Source: JAJEFO01 sp022819605 | Lineage (GTDB): Bacteria > Pseudomonadota > Alphaproteobacteria > Rhodobacterales > Rhodobacteraceae | Assembly: GCA_965221545.1 (NCBI GenBank) | Contig: OZ244901.1 | Coordinates: 2,604,001 to 2,668,000 of the forward strand | Reading direction: 5' to 3' | DNA length: 64,000 bases | Shown here: piece by piece, positions 28,199 through 37,894 of the stretch | Layout of the letters: each line of letters begins with the position of its first letter | Position numbering within the stretch: position 1 is the first letter of the stretch | Position numbers and translations under genes: made by a program | The notes under the pieces: generated by a model | Databases searched by the model: none | Seen by the model: the letters and a program-made list of their open reading frames with translations, nothing else | What the model was told of the DNA's origin: nothing

Positions 28199-29209
28199 TC
28201 AGCGTCCGAGGACGTCGAGAATTCTCTGCCGGTACTCGGGTGCCTTGCCCCCTGCTTCCTCGGCCATCTCCTGCCAAGTGGCAGAGGCGGCATCAAGGAA
28301 CGCGGCACGATCTTCATCAGAGAACGGCTCAAGGAACTCGATCCCCTGCTCGGCCAGCTTGGCGCGAGCAGCCTGCTCGTTTTCCTCCGCCTTGGAATAC
28401 TCGTTGGTGCGCTCCCATACACGGGCAGCCGCCGTGGTAACCGCCTCGCGCTCGGCATCACTGAGATCATCCCACGCACCTTTCGATGCGCCCAGAACGT
28501 AGGGAACGCCTGCAACCGGATAGAGGTAGGAAGCAAATTTGGTCACTTCCTGAAGCGAAATCGTGTGCGCGAAGAGCGCAGGATAGACTGCGCAATCGAC
28601 GACGCCTGTCTGGAGCGCCACGTAGAGATCGTTCTGACCAACGATTTGGGCTGAGACGCCGAGCTTGGTGAAGGTCTCGACCTGATCGTTGCTCCAGACG
28701 CGGAGTTTCTTGGTCCTGAGGACTTCAAGCGAGCTGACCGGCTCCTCTCGGCAGAATATCGAGGCCTTCAGGAGCGGCAGGGCCATGAATCCGGTCGGCA
28801 CGATGTCCAGTTCACCCAGCACCTCGGCGTAGATCTCCTGGATCTCAGGCAGCGCGGCAATCAGTTCCTCGGGGCTGCCGACAGACCCCTGGATCATCAC
28901 CGCGTTCAGGGCGGGAACGTCGCGGCCAAGGTAGTTCGCCCAGACCAGACCCATTTCGACCGCCCCACGGGGCAGCCAGCGCGCCACGTCGTTGTCCTTG
29001 AGGTTCAGCGAACCGCCGTGGAAGACGTCGATCATGAGGCTGCCGCTGGTCAGGTCTGCCACGTCCGCAGCAAAAGTTTCGAGTTGCGCTGATTCTCCAC
29101 GGCCTTCTGGAAGCCCATTGTTGAACTTCCATTCGGCCGCACCCACAGTTCCGGTGAAGATTCCCAGAAACAACGCAGCGGACAGCGTCCGCAATAGAAT
29201 TGCAATCAT
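28199..29209 (-). CDS. dctP: TRAP transporter substrate-binding protein (DctP type)
   Basis: This is a 336-residue periplasmic binding protein with a signal peptide (MIAILLRTLSAALFLGIFTGTVGA) and the DctP-fold strings DVFHGGSLNLKDNDVARWLPRGAVEMG and LRTKKLRVWSNDQVETFTKLG. The ATG at 29209 is preceded by GGGAGAATTAGG; an in-frame ATG at 29245 is less likely. It starts the TRAP operon on the minus strand. Confidence 0.92.
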   Translation of the reverse strand: MIAILLRTLSAALFLGIFTGTVGAAEWKFNNGLPEGRGESAQLETFAADVADLTSGSLMIDVFHGGSLNLKDNDVARWLPRGAVEMGLVWANYLGRDVPALNAVMIQGSVGSPEELIAALPEIQEIYAEVLGELDIVPTGFMALPLLKASIFCREEPVSSLEVLRTKKLRVWSNDQVETFTKLGVSAQIVGQNDLYVALQTGVVDCAVYPALFAHTISLQEVTKFASYLYPVAGVPYVLGASKGAWDDLSDAEREAVTTAAARVWERTNEYSKAEENEQAARAKLAEQGIEFLEPFSDEDRAAFLDAASATWQEMAEEAGGKAPEYRQRILDVLGR

Positions 29210-29309
29210 CCTAATTCTCCCTGTTTCGCTCAAATGTAAGCGCATGCCCGAATTGTGGCAATGCGGGCATGCGCCATCGGGACCGGATCATTCAAATCGA
29301 TCAAGATCG

Positions 29310-29745
29310 GAAAATCAATTGGCTTTGGCCTTCCGGTGTCGACCCGTCAAAACCGAAGGTCGACGGCACCGAGGGCACACGTGAATCGATCAAGCGATGA
29401 ATGCATCCGCTGGGCGTCGACAAGTCCGGCCACTCTCGTGAAGGGCTTGAACCGGAAGCCGAAGTTCAATCACGGCCCGGATGACGATACCCTTCCGGAA
29501 CCTGTGTGTTGGATCAAGGCCCTGGTTGCCGATCATGGAGACGCTCACCGCAGGCAGTTCCGCTGGAGTTCTCAACCTAGGGCGAGGACCGCCGCGACGC
29601 TCATGCGGGTTTCATGACGCGAGTGGATGCACAAGATGCTCTTGCGGTACGACTTGTCATTGCTGTCGAAACTTCCTGCCGGGCATCTTCCTGGAGAATT
29701 TGCGCCGCGTCCCGATGTCAGAATTCCGACCACCGGACCGAACCT
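29310..29745 (+). pseudogene. Decayed aldo/keto reductase (paralogue of the gene at 25059-26021)
   Basis: Translated fragments match the C-terminal half of the intact AKR in order, but across more than one frame. NRSSDECIRWAS matches NRSAGEMFDYAS; LVKGLNRKPKFNHGPDDD matches LAKGAKQMPQISYSPADE; LPEPVCWIKALVADHGDA matches LEPVHRIEALVAEHGVA; QPRARTAATLMRVS matches DPRITSTIVGVS; MHKMLLRYDLSLL matches VREMLEWNDMSLP. The N-terminal half is not recognisable. It is on the same strand as the intact copy. Confidence 0.75.
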
Positions 29746-29757
29746 GCCAGGCCTGCA

Positions 29758-30777
29758 TCAGGCGGCCTCTCCAAAATCCATGTCTCCGTCTCCAGCGGAC
29801 TGTGCGACCGCTTCAAGAGCCTCAAGCACAACTCCAACTCCTGCCCCGTCTTCACGAACACGCTCGGAAAGTATGCGCCGCCAGCGGCGTGCTCCCGGAC
29901 GCCCCGCGAAGAGTCCGAGCATGTGCCGCGTCACGGCATGGAGCCGCCCACCGTCATCGAGGTGGTGCTCAATGTAGGGGCACATGGCGCGAACCACTTC
30001 TGCCGGCGACAAGAATGGCGATCTCTCTCCGAAGACTTCGCGGTCAGCCGTTCCGAGGATGCGCCAAGGCGACTGATAGGCGGTCCGCCCGATCATGATG
30101 CCATCCACTCCCCGGTCCAGCAGGGCACGTGCCTGATCCAGGGAGGCGATGCCGCCATTCAAGATGATCTGGAGGTCTGGAAACCGGTCCTTCATGGCGC
30201 ATACGAGGTCATGGTCCAAAGGCGGGATTTCACGATTTTCCTTCGGGCTGAGCCCTTGGAGCCACGCCTTTCGCGCATGGACCGCAACGGTCGTCACGCC
30301 AACATCCCTGACACGCTGCAAGAAGTCCGGCAGCACGACAGCAGGATCCTGATCATCGACTCCAATCCGGCACTTGACGGTGACTGGAACCGTGACAGCA
30401 GATCGCATGGCCTCCAAGCATTCAACCACCAGATCAGGTCTCTTCATGAGGACGGCGCCAAACGTTCCCGATTGGACTCGTTCGGAGGGACAGCCGACGT
30501 TCAGGTTGACTTCGTCATATCCTTCATCCGCAGCGATCCGCGCGGCTTCGGCCAGCTCGGACGGATCCGAACCACCAAGTTGAAGTGCCAGCGGATGTTC
30601 GGATTCGTCGTAGGCAATGAGATGCCTGGCGTTGCCGAGAACCAATGCGGCGGACGTCACCATTTCGGTATATAGCCGGACACGACGCGACATGAGGCGG
30701 TGCAAATACCGGCAATGGCGATCAGTCCAATCCATCATTGGCGCAATGGAAAGTCTGGATTGCTGGCTTGTTTCCAT
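29758..30777 (-). CDS. dusA: tRNA-dihydrouridine synthase A
   Basis: This flavoenzyme reduces specific uridines in the tRNA D loop. It has 339 residues, with LSIAPMMDWTDRHCRYLHR at the N terminus, the catalytic Cys in EVNLNVGCPSERVQSGTFGAVLM, VKCRIGVDDQDP and the FMN-site NGGIASLDQA and DGIMIGRTAYQSPW. The length and N-terminal motif point to DusA rather than the DusB usually beside ntrB. The bases before the ATG are A-rich with no clear ribosome site. Confidence 0.95.
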   Translation of the reverse strand: METSQQSRLSIAPMMDWTDRHCRYLHRLMSRRVRLYTEMVTSAALVLGNARHLIAYDESEHPLALQLGGSDPSELAEAARIAADEGYDEVNLNVGCPSERVQSGTFGAVLMKRPDLVVECLEAMRSAVTVPVTVKCRIGVDDQDPAVVLPDFLQRVRDVGVTTVAVHARKAWLQGLSPKENREIPPLDHDLVCAMKDRFPDLQIILNGGIASLDQARALLDRGVDGIMIGRTAYQSPWRILGTADREVFGERSPFLSPAEVVRAMCPYIEHHLDDGGRLHAVTRHMLGLFAGRPGARRWRRILSERVREDGAGVGVVLEALEAVAQSAGDGDMDFGEAA

Positions 30778-31161
30778 TTTTTTTGTGTATCTTCAAACCA
30801 CTGGCGGCGGCTTCTGCTACGCCGGAATGCGCCTCGACACTGCCAGATTTGCTCCTGTGCGACAGCGCATTGCACACATAGCGCACGCAAATACTGGCCA
30901 CAATCATCAAGATCTTCTCCGGTTCCTAACCCGATTTCTGATCCGGCGAGAGGACGCTACACGAGTGAGGTGTCATTCCGGCGCGACTCCAGTCGCATCA
31001 ACAGGAAACGAAAACTGTCCGATCGGCAGCACTGGAACCCGACTGCGCGTCGAATCGTCATGCCGACCATTGCGCGTCCACCCGTTCAGAGGCCAACGTT
31101 CGGTTTCGCGATTTGCGCCAACCCGCCTTAAAGCTTGCGCTTGCGCATTTGTGAATCCGTC
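30778..31161. other. Intergenic region between dusA and the EEP gene
   Basis: About 380 bases upstream of dusA and downstream of the convergent-side EEP gene 3' end. I recognise no gene or RNA. Confidence 0.35.
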
Positions 31162-32193
31162 CTACTCGAGTCTCAGAACCACCGGGCAGTGATCGCTCAG
31201 GCGCTTTCGATCCCATTCCGCGTACTCGGGTGCATCGTCATGGCCAAGACCGAGTTTCTCGAACTCAACGCTCGCGAACAACTGCAGGAACGCATTGTCC
31301 GCAACGATCAAGTCGATATGCTCCTCGAACCTCTTTTCATGATTGGGCCAGCATACAAAGTCCTTGCCCTCGGGTCCCTTTGACAGCTCAAGGCCGGCTG
31401 GAGTCCCGTCGTTCAATTCCGCCCAGAAGTCCTCGTGACGCGTTGGATTGCGATGGATCAGATTAAGGCGGCGGTTGAAGTCGCCCGCCACCACCACATG
31501 GTGGCCCAGAGCGTGCCTCGCCTCGATCCAGTTCTCCAGGATGGCCAGTTGCGCCTTCAGCGTCCTGCAGTCAAACCGCGATCGGAAAGCGCGCCCGGTG
31601 AAGAAATCCTGGTCCTCGACATCCCGCAAGGGATACTGGTGGCAGGACGACTTGAGATGGACATTGAGGAAGGAGATCTTTTGCCCTTCATGCTCGAAGT
31701 CGACCTGCATGGCGGACCTGGTCGGCCGAATGCTCTCGGCGGATCCGTCGCGACTGAGCGCGACATGCTGAATGGAGAAAGCCTGCACGGTCCTTACATC
31801 TGGAAGCTTCGGGAAGGTAGCCCTGGAGATGGCGAGGGCCGTGAAGATGTCCCTTTCTTCGGGCGGCAGCAATTCGCTGTCCGGCACATATCGATCAGAC
31901 ACGATCAAGTGATAGTCTTCGGACGAGAAGATTCGTTCAAGTGCAGCAGGCGACCCGATTTCCTGCAGTGCGATTACGTCCGCGTCAAGCCGCTTCGCCG
32001 TTGCAGCCAGCCGTGAGTAGTCAACATCCTCCCGGGCGACAGACCAGTTCCTGAGCGGTTCGCCGGTTTCGTGGTGCAGGTCCGCGACATTCCACGTGGC
32101 AAGGGTCAAGCCATCGGCGAGACCTTGAGCCGCGGACCCGACGGTGGTGAAAAGCACAAGTGCGCAAGCTGCATGTTTCACGGGGCGCTCCAT
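31162..32193 (-). CDS. Secreted endonuclease/exonuclease/phosphatase family protein
   Basis: This 343-residue protein of the EEP (DNase I-like) superfamily has an N-terminal signal peptide (HAACALVLFTTVGSAAQGLA), so it is probably exported. Catalytic strings are LTLATWNVADLH (Asn), VIALQEIG (Glu), FLNVHLKSSC (His), VVVAGDFNRRLN (Asp, Asn), EHIDLIVAD and LSDHCPVVLRL (Asp, His). It could be a nuclease acting on extracellular DNA or a phosphodiesterase; the sequence alone does not decide. It stands alone. Confidence 0.88.
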   Translation of the reverse strand: MERPVKHAACALVLFTTVGSAAQGLADGLTLATWNVADLHHETGEPLRNWSVAREDVDYSRLAATAKRLDADVIALQEIGSPAALERIFSSEDYHLIVSDRYVPDSELLPPEERDIFTALAISRATFPKLPDVRTVQAFSIQHVALSRDGSAESIRPTRSAMQVDFEHEGQKISFLNVHLKSSCHQYPLRDVEDQDFFTGRAFRSRFDCRTLKAQLAILENWIEARHALGHHVVVAGDFNRRLNLIHRNPTRHEDFWAELNDGTPAGLELSKGPEGKDFVCWPNHEKRFEEHIDLIVADNAFLQLFASVEFEKLGLGHDDAPEYAEWDRKRLSDHCPVVLRLE

Positions 32194-32716
32194 TCAATCT
32201 CGCCTTTCAGTCTCCAGTCTCCGAACCGCGGAAATTGTCAAGAAAATTCTCCCTGGCCAAACGATCGAGTTCTTGCGCCGCGTGGCCCTGGATTGGCAGG
32301 ACACGCCATTTTTCCTGCATGGCTCGCTCACACAGGCGCATGAATCCCATAAGTTGGTGCCAAAAGATCCGGACCATGCGCAACTGGTCGCGAATTTGCA
32401 CGGCGCGCTGGTCGGCCTACTTGATCTCGACGCTCTCTCTCTGCGCCGGTGAAGGAAAGCAAGAAGCAGCGGTGTTTCATGCACGACAGCCCGAAAGGCA
32501 GTTCCGGTCACGTCTGGGATCACCAGCCCGACCTTGATGCCAGCAAGCAAAACGGCCGTGACGGCGTGAACAAACCCGCGGCCTGCTGATGAACGATGCC
32601 GGTGGCCAACCAGCGAAATCGCCCGGATCACGCACTCAAAACGGACTCTCTTGTCGCTCGACCCCGTTCAGCCAGGGGAAATCAGCAACCAGCGGACGAC
32701 TGTTCGCACGACCGGT
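32194..32716. other. Intergenic region between the EEP gene and the GntR regulator
   Basis: About 520 bases. A 64-codon minus-strand frame from a GTG at 32401 to 32207 is open but has no ribosome site and no family I recognise, so I do not call it. Nothing else is evident. Confidence 0.35.
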
Positions 32717-33466
32717 TTACGCGACCGTTTCTGCCGTGTCGCGCTTCCGCCGCCATTCCTGTGCCTGAGAAAAGCTCTTGCGCAGGTAAACCATCTGTTC
32801 ATCAATGGCCTTTTCGGCCTTTTCAAGATCCTGAGCACGAAGCGCACGCCAGATCTTCTCATGCTGTTCGATGGTCTTTTCCCGCTCCCGGAAGCGGAAA
32901 ATCACCATGTTCTCGACGGGCTGCAAGGCTTCGATCACGGTAAACATCTGAAACTGCATGACCGTGTTATGGGTCGCATCCACGAGCGCGCGATGAAAGC
33001 GGACATCAGATGCGCAAAACTCCTCGTCCGTCAGTGATTCGTCCTTTTGAAGCTTGATCTCGGTGGCCATGCGGCTCAATTCGGCTTCGGTGCGTCGCTT
33101 CACGGCAAGGCGAATGCATACGCGTTCGAGTTCGTGGCGTGTTTCAGCGATCTCGGTCAAGTCGAACACACTCAGGCTGACCATGAGGGCTACGGAGGAA
33201 ATCAGGTCTTGTGACATGTCTTCCGTGCTTGGTGCCCTGACAAAGGTTCCTCCGGCTGGACCGCGTCTCGAACGGATGAGGCTCTTCGCGGCAAGCCGCT
33301 TCAATGCTTCGCGAATTGTCGGGCGGGAAACATTGAACTGACGGGCCAGTTCCGATTCGGTTGGCAGCTTGTCATCGGCTTTCAGGGTGCCGTTGGTTAT
33401 GGCCCGGCGAATCTGCTCGGCGATCTGTTTTGCGACGCTCTCCGTAACGACGGGTTCGTATTTCAC
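32717..33466 (-). CDS. FadR-subfamily GntR transcriptional regulator
   Basis: This 249-residue regulator has an N-terminal winged helix (LPTESELARQFNVSRPTIREALKRLAAKSLI, RRGPAGGTFVR) and a C-terminal all-helical FCD ligand domain with metal-type residues (RFHRALVDATHN, EQHEKIWRALRAQD). I chose the GTG at 33466 because AGGAG lies just upstream; the frame is open to 33532. It is divergent from the duplicated branched-chain-type ABC operon and is its likely controller. Confidence 0.9.
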   Translation of the reverse strand: MKYEPVVTESVAKQIAEQIRRAITNGTLKADDKLPTESELARQFNVSRPTIREALKRLAAKSLIRSRRGPAGGTFVRAPSTEDMSQDLISSVALMVSLSVFDLTEIAETRHELERVCIRLAVKRRTEAELSRMATEIKLQKDESLTDEEFCASDVRFHRALVDATHNTVMQFQMFTVIEALQPVENMVIFRFREREKTIEQHEKIWRALRAQDLEKAEKAIDEQMVYLRKSFSQAQEWRRKRDTAETVA

Positions 33467-33913
33467 ACGATTTCTCCTCTCAATGCCACGCAATCTGAGG
33501 GACATTGCAATATTCATAGATTTGCTTGACAAATATTATTATACGTGAAATTCGTCAAGGGTCAGTTCTGCTGACGGGCACAACCAATGGCGCTGGATAC
33601 GCGCCTGTCATAAGGGGCCTGGACGCGATCATGTTCGGATCGTCGGAATGCAGTGACATCGTGCGCCCGAAACTTGGAGTGATCCCGTCGGGTTGGTGGG
33701 AATCCCTTGGTCCATCTGTGCCGAGTTGCAAGGAGCTGAATTCCAGTCCCTCGGTGCCAAACCGGGGTTATCAATCAAACCACGGCAACGCGGCAGTCCT
33801 GGCAAACGCGATAGACAAGCGACAGAGAGTGTCCTTAGCCATGTGTTCTCACGGCGGAAAGCGAACCCGGACGAAGGTTCAACGTCGGCAATGCTAATGA
33901 AAGGGAAGGAACA
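33467..33913. other. Divergent promoter region, GntR regulator and ABC operon
   Basis: About 450 bases separate the regulator from the binding-protein gene. The left end carries an AT-rich segment with an inverted repeat (33525-33559). The rest, about 350 bases, would be a long leader for the ABC operon and has no recognised riboswitch. Confidence 0.45.
33525..33559. promoter_or_regulatory. Candidate promoter/operator with CTTGAC inverted repeat
   Basis: CTTGAC (33525-33530) and GTCAAG (33554-33559) form a perfect 6-bp inverted repeat around an AT-rich centre (AAATATTATTATACG) in otherwise GC-rich DNA. TTGACA on the plus strand and TTGACG on the minus strand both resemble -35 boxes, so the site may hold divergent promoters bound by the adjacent FadR-type regulator. 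Binding is inferred from position only. Confidence 0.45.
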
Positions 33914-35185
33914 ATGACCAACTTGAAACGCATCCTGAAACCCGCGGTCGCGGCAGCGGCCCTGTCGGCCATGATCTCGCCGGCACTGGCCGAAGAGACC
34001 ATTCACATCGCCGGTTGGGGCGCCAAGTCCGGCCCGCTACGGTCGTTTGGCGTGAACTCCGAGGCCGTACTCAAGGCCGCCGTGAAGGAGGTCAACGATT
34101 CCGGCGGCATCATGCTGGCCGATGGATCAAAGGCCAAGCTCGAGTACACGTATTACGATTCCGCCTGCAATGCCGAACAGGCAATTTCGGTCGCCCGCAA
34201 GGTCGCTTCGGAAACCTCGGCATTGATCGGTATCGGACCGACCTGTTCCGGTGCCGCTGCGGCCATGTTCGGCGTCTTCCAGAAGACGGTTGGTGACGAC
34301 ACCGACACCGGGCTGCAATTCCCGATCCTCACCGATACGGCTGTGCGCAACGGACTGGCCAAGATCAGCCAATGGACATTCCGAAACACGCCGAACGAGC
34401 CGGACATGTACGACAAGCTCTTCGCCTGGGTTGCAAAGACCTATCCGGACCTGAAGACCATCTACGGCGGAACGGAAACGGACCAGGGCCACTCAAACGG
34501 CACCTACTCCAAGGTTATCGTTCAAGCGTCGAAGCGTCATGGCTTCGACTGGGCGACCGGCGACATTGAGGGTGTGACCGGTGACCTCGGTTCGGGCAGC
34601 GCGGAGGTGCTGACCAGTTCCTCCAACTGGCTGATGGCAGACACGAACTTCTCGGTCCAGGCGCGCGCATTCAAGAAGTCCAATGCGGATATCTACGTCA
34701 TCTCATCCCATCCGTTCACGACTTGCGGCATGCTCAAGGAGTTGAAGAGACGGCGTGCGGAGCCCAAGCTCCTGATCGGTCTCACGAGCTCGTCCAGTGC
34801 CGAAGTCATGAAGGGTTGCGCGGAAGCGGCCGAGGGCATGATCATCCCGACAAGCTTTGCGCCAATCACGCCAGCAGCGGAGAAGGTCGCTATGCTCGCC
34901 AACGAGAACGGTGGCGACGCCGATCTTCACAGCGCGGCGGCTTGGGAAAATGTCATGATCATCAAGCAGGTCATCGAAAGCGTCGGCATAGACAACACGC
35001 CTGAATCGCTCATGGCTGATCGCCGAAAGATTCGCGATGGCCTCGAGATGCTTGAACAGACCCAAGGCCTGATCGGCGAGGTGCAACGGGTGCAGGATGA
35101 AGGCGAAGCGCTCAAGCCCTACGTCTTCGTGCAGGCCATGAATGGCATGTGGACGGTGATTCACGATCCCCGTGCAACCAACTAG
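33914..35185 (+). CDS. ABC transporter substrate-binding protein (branched-chain amino acid/amide type)
   Basis: This is a 423-residue type I periplasmic binding protein with a signal peptide (LKPAVAAAALSAMISPALA). Strings of the Leu/Ile/Val-binding family include AVKEVNDSGGI, YYDSACNAEQAISVARKVAS and GIGPTCSGAAAAMFGVF. The unusually polar pocket strings and the length suggest a non-amino-acid ligand such as an amide, aromatic or short-chain compound. GGGAAGGAACA precedes the ATG. It is the only binding protein for two permease/ATPase sets downstream. Confidence 0.9.
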   Translation: MTNLKRILKPAVAAAALSAMISPALAEETIHIAGWGAKSGPLRSFGVNSEAVLKAAVKEVNDSGGIMLADGSKAKLEYTYYDSACNAEQAISVARKVASETSALIGIGPTCSGAAAAMFGVFQKTVGDDTDTGLQFPILTDTAVRNGLAKISQWTFRNTPNEPDMYDKLFAWVAKTYPDLKTIYGGTETDQGHSNGTYSKVIVQASKRHGFDWATGDIEGVTGDLGSGSAEVLTSSSNWLMADTNFSVQARAFKKSNADIYVISSHPFTTCGMLKELKRRRAEPKLLIGLTSSSSAEVMKGCAEAAEGMIIPTSFAPITPAAEKVAMLANENGGDADLHSAAAWENVMIIKQVIESVGIDNTPESLMADRRKIRDGLEMLEQTQGLIGEVQRVQDEGEALKPYVFVQAMNGMWTVIHDPRATN

Positions 35186-35314
35186 ACGACGTTGACATCT
35201 GGAGGCGGCCGGGCGAGTATCGGCCGCCTTCAATACCTGCGCGACATGATGGGTGATTACGGCAGTCTGTGTCCCGCTGGTTCTTGCTCGCACTGACCCG
35301 AAAGGGCCGAAACT

Positions 35315-36202
35315 GTGGCGATTGACTTTATCGACGTTGTGCAGGCGATCATTGATGGCCTCCTTTTCGGGTCAACCTATGCGCTGATCGGTTTGGGATT
35401 CACCCTCATCTTTGGTGCCATGCACAAGCTGAACTTGGCATACGCGGCCTCGGCCATCGCGGGCGCCTATGTTGGTCTTGCCGTGATATCGTTGTCGGGC
35501 CTGCCTATTGTGCTGACGTTCGTCCTCGGACCCGTCGCCGGCGGTGTCATCGGGTTCGGAGTCTATATCACGTGTTTTCGCTACATGCCGGCAACCAACA
35601 TGCTGGCACCCCTTATGGCATCCATCGGGGCGCTGTTCTTCATTGACGAGATCATCATTCACGCGACCGCAGGCTCGCCGCTTGCGTTTCCGGCGGTCAT
35701 GGACGACGTCTTCCTGGAGATCGGCGATTATGGATTCAGGGGCGACCTGATCTTCGTCTTGGTGGCCAGCCTGATCGCCATGCTGGTACTGCTTTATGTC
35801 TTGTTCGGCACTCGGTTGGGGCTGGCAACACGCGCCGTCTCACAACAGGTTGTCGCTGCGGAACTCTGCGGAATCGCCAGTCACCGTACAAACGCGACTA
35901 CATTCGCAATCACGGGGGTTCTCGGCGGACTCGCGGGCTGCATGGCCGCAGCCGCAGTTGGCGTAATCTCGCCGTTGTTGACTGTGCCGATCACGGTCAA
36001 GGGCTTGATTGTCACCGTAATCGGAGGTTTGGGCAGCATTCCAGGCGCCATTGTCGCGGGTTTCGCGGTCGGAGGATTCGAGAATCTCTTCCTGTTGCTG
36101 TTCGGGGTCAACCAGCGTGACATCTACGTGTTCCTCTTGCTCTTCGTTTTCCTGGTCTTCCGGCCGAACGGCCTCTTCGGCAAGGCAATCAATCGGGACT
36201 GA
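35315..36202 (+). CDS. livH: ABC transporter permease, LivH type (set 1)
   Basis: This is a 295-residue integral membrane protein of the branched-chain amino acid permease family. It starts with GTG and the N terminus is VQAIIDGLLFGSTYALIGLG. The conserved motif RAVSQQVVAAELCGI and the segment VTVIGGLGSIPGAIVAGF are present. It forms the membrane pore with LivM, six bases downstream. Confidence 0.92.
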   Translation: MAIDFIDVVQAIIDGLLFGSTYALIGLGFTLIFGAMHKLNLAYAASAIAGAYVGLAVISLSGLPIVLTFVLGPVAGGVIGFGVYITCFRYMPATNMLAPLMASIGALFFIDEIIIHATAGSPLAFPAVMDDVFLEIGDYGFRGDLIFVLVASLIAMLVLLYVLFGTRLGLATRAVSQQVVAAELCGIASHRTNATTFAITGVLGGLAGCMAAAAVGVISPLLTVPITVKGLIVTVIGGLGSIPGAIVAGFAVGGFENLFLLLFGVNQRDIYVFLLLFVFLVFRPNGLFGKAINRD

Positions 36203-36207
36203 CGGCC

Positions 36208-37128
36208 ATGGCATATTATTTCGGCCTTCTGCAGACCATCGGCATCCACACGCTACTCGGGCTGTCGGCCTATATCCTGCTGCTGACCGGACAACTCAGC
36301 CTCGCGCAGGTCGGTTTCTTCGCAATCGGGGCCTATGTCTCTGGCATCCTTACGGTCATATTCGAGTATCACATTGTCCCCGGCTTGTTCGCGGGCGCCC
36401 TGGTTGGCGGCTTTTTTGCCTTCCTGGTCGGGTTCCCTGCCTTGCGCATCAAGGGCCTGATGCTGGTGGTGGCCACGATCGCGTTCAGCGAAATCGTGCG
36501 CTTGTTCTTCTTCAACCTGAACTGGCGAGTCATGGTGAACGGTGTCGAGGTGGGTCCTGACTCGACACAGGGTTTCCGGGAAATTCGATTTTATGCCGCC
36601 AATGGCTGGGACACCTTTGATGTCGTTCTCTTCATCTGGCTTTTCGTGATACTCATCATGGCCATGCTGTGGTGGCTCGATCGCGTGCGGGCCGGTGCGA
36701 CTTTGCGTGCAGTGGGTGAGGACGAACTGGCAGCGCAGAGCTCGGGCGTAAACATCGTTGCGGTCAAGGTCGCCGCCATGACATTTGGCGGCGTTATCGC
36801 CGGCCTGGCTGGCGGACTGTATGCTCACAGTGCCACTTATGTGGACCACCTGACGTTTTCGGTTCTGCTCGCAACCTTCGCGGTCGCCTATCCGATCCTG
36901 GGAGGCCTTTCGAGCGTATTTGGGACATTGATTGCAGTGATATTCATCCAGGGCGTCCTGATCGAGGGAATGCGGTTCCTGGGCGACTGGAGAAACATAT
37001 TTTTTGGTCTTCTCATCATCGTTGCGATGAACTTCCGGCCGGCCGGTTTGCTCGACGGCAATGTCGTTGCGCGGATCCTGCGGATCGTTGGGCGGGGCAA
37101 AGGGAGCGACGGGGAACGCCATGCTTGA
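36208..37128 (+). CDS. livM: ABC transporter permease, LivM type (set 1)
   Basis: This is a 306-residue permease with about nine membrane helices. It has LLTGQLSLAQVGFFAIGAYVSG near the N terminus and the EAA-like loop RAVGEDELAAQSSGVNIVAVKVAAM. Its TGA lies inside the start of the ATPase gene (ATGCTTGA). Confidence 0.92.
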   Translation: MAYYFGLLQTIGIHTLLGLSAYILLLTGQLSLAQVGFFAIGAYVSGILTVIFEYHIVPGLFAGALVGGFFAFLVGFPALRIKGLMLVVATIAFSEIVRLFFFNLNWRVMVNGVEVGPDSTQGFREIRFYAANGWDTFDVVLFIWLFVILIMAMLWWLDRVRAGATLRAVGEDELAAQSSGVNIVAVKVAAMTFGGVIAGLAGGLYAHSATYVDHLTFSVLLATFAVAYPILGGLSSVFGTLIAVIFIQGVLIEGMRFLGDWRNIFFGLLIIVAMNFRPAGLLDGNVVARILRIVGRGKGSDGERHA

Positions 37129-37894
37129 ACTGGACGATCTTTGCAAGCACTTCGACGGCATCCGGGCGGTGGATGGCCTGTCACTGAAAATCGAACGCGG
37201 GGAGGTCTTCGGCCTCATCGGTCCCAACGGTTCCGGAAAGAGCACAACCGTTAACCTGATCTGCGGCGTGTTCCCGGCCACACGCGGAACGGTGACATTG
37301 GCCGGACGGAACCTGGGTGGCTTGCCGCCGCACAGGCGGCTGAATGCCGGGATCAGCCGCACATTCCAGAACATTCGGCTCTTTGGTGAACTCACCGTCT
37401 GGCAAAACCTCTGGATCGCGCGACGCGACGCACCTGGCGAGGAAACCGGATTCATGAAGAACTGGTTTGGCAGTTCTGCCAAGATCCGCGAGGCAATAGA
37501 CGAGACCCTTGAATTTGCCGGCTTGGCCGGCCGGGCGAACGACCTGGCACAGAACCTCGCTTTCGGTGAACAGCGTCGCCTCGAGCTGGCCCGCGCGGTG
37601 TCTGCCCGCCCGCAGCTCATTCTCCTCGACGAACCGGCAGCCGGAATGAATCGCGAGGAAGTCGAAGATCTCAAGCAGCGAATTCTCACGCTCAAGAACA
37701 GCGGCATCACCGTGCTGCTCGTCGAACACGTGATGGAGCTCGTCATGGGCGTAACGGACCGCATCGCCGTGCTCAACTTCGGCAAGCGCATTGCATTGGG
37801 CACACCCGGCGAAATCCAGGGAAACGATGCGGTACGAGAGGCGTACCTCGGATCGCCGGACGTCGACATCGCCGAAGGAAGCCACCATGCTTGA
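37121..37894 (+). CDS. livG: ABC transporter ATP-binding protein, LivG type (set 1)
   Basis: This is a 257-residue ATPase: Walker A GPNGSGKST, Q-loop RTFQNIRLF, signature LAFGEQRRLELARA, Walker B LILLDEPAAG and the H-loop VEHVM. The start ATG at 37121 overlaps the livM stop by 8 bases (ATGCTTGA). The frame is open further upstream, but inside livM. Confidence 0.93.
   Translation: MLELDDLCKHFDGIRAVDGLSLKIERGEVFGLIGPNGSGKSTTVNLICGVFPATRGTVTLAGRNLGGLPPHRRLNAGISRTFQNIRLFGELTVWQNLWIARRDAPGEETGFMKNWFGSSAKIREAIDETLEFAGLAGRANDLAQNLAFGEQRRLELARAVSARPQLILLDEPAAGMNREEVEDLKQRILTLKNSGITVLLVEHVMELVMGVTDRIAVLNFGKRIALGTPGEIQGNDAVREAYLGSPDVDIAEGSHHA

Noticed and set aside
30744..30785. AATGGAAA/TTTCCATT repeat followed by T8 on the plus strand
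   Set aside because: It overlaps the start of dusA on the other strand, is AT-rich, and no plus-strand gene precedes it.
32207..32401. Possible 64-residue minus-strand protein
   Set aside because: GTG start without a ribosome site and no recognisable family; kept as spacer.
36253..37869. Minus-strand open frame of 538 codons
   Set aside because: It is antisense to livM and livG, which have full motifs and coupled starts.
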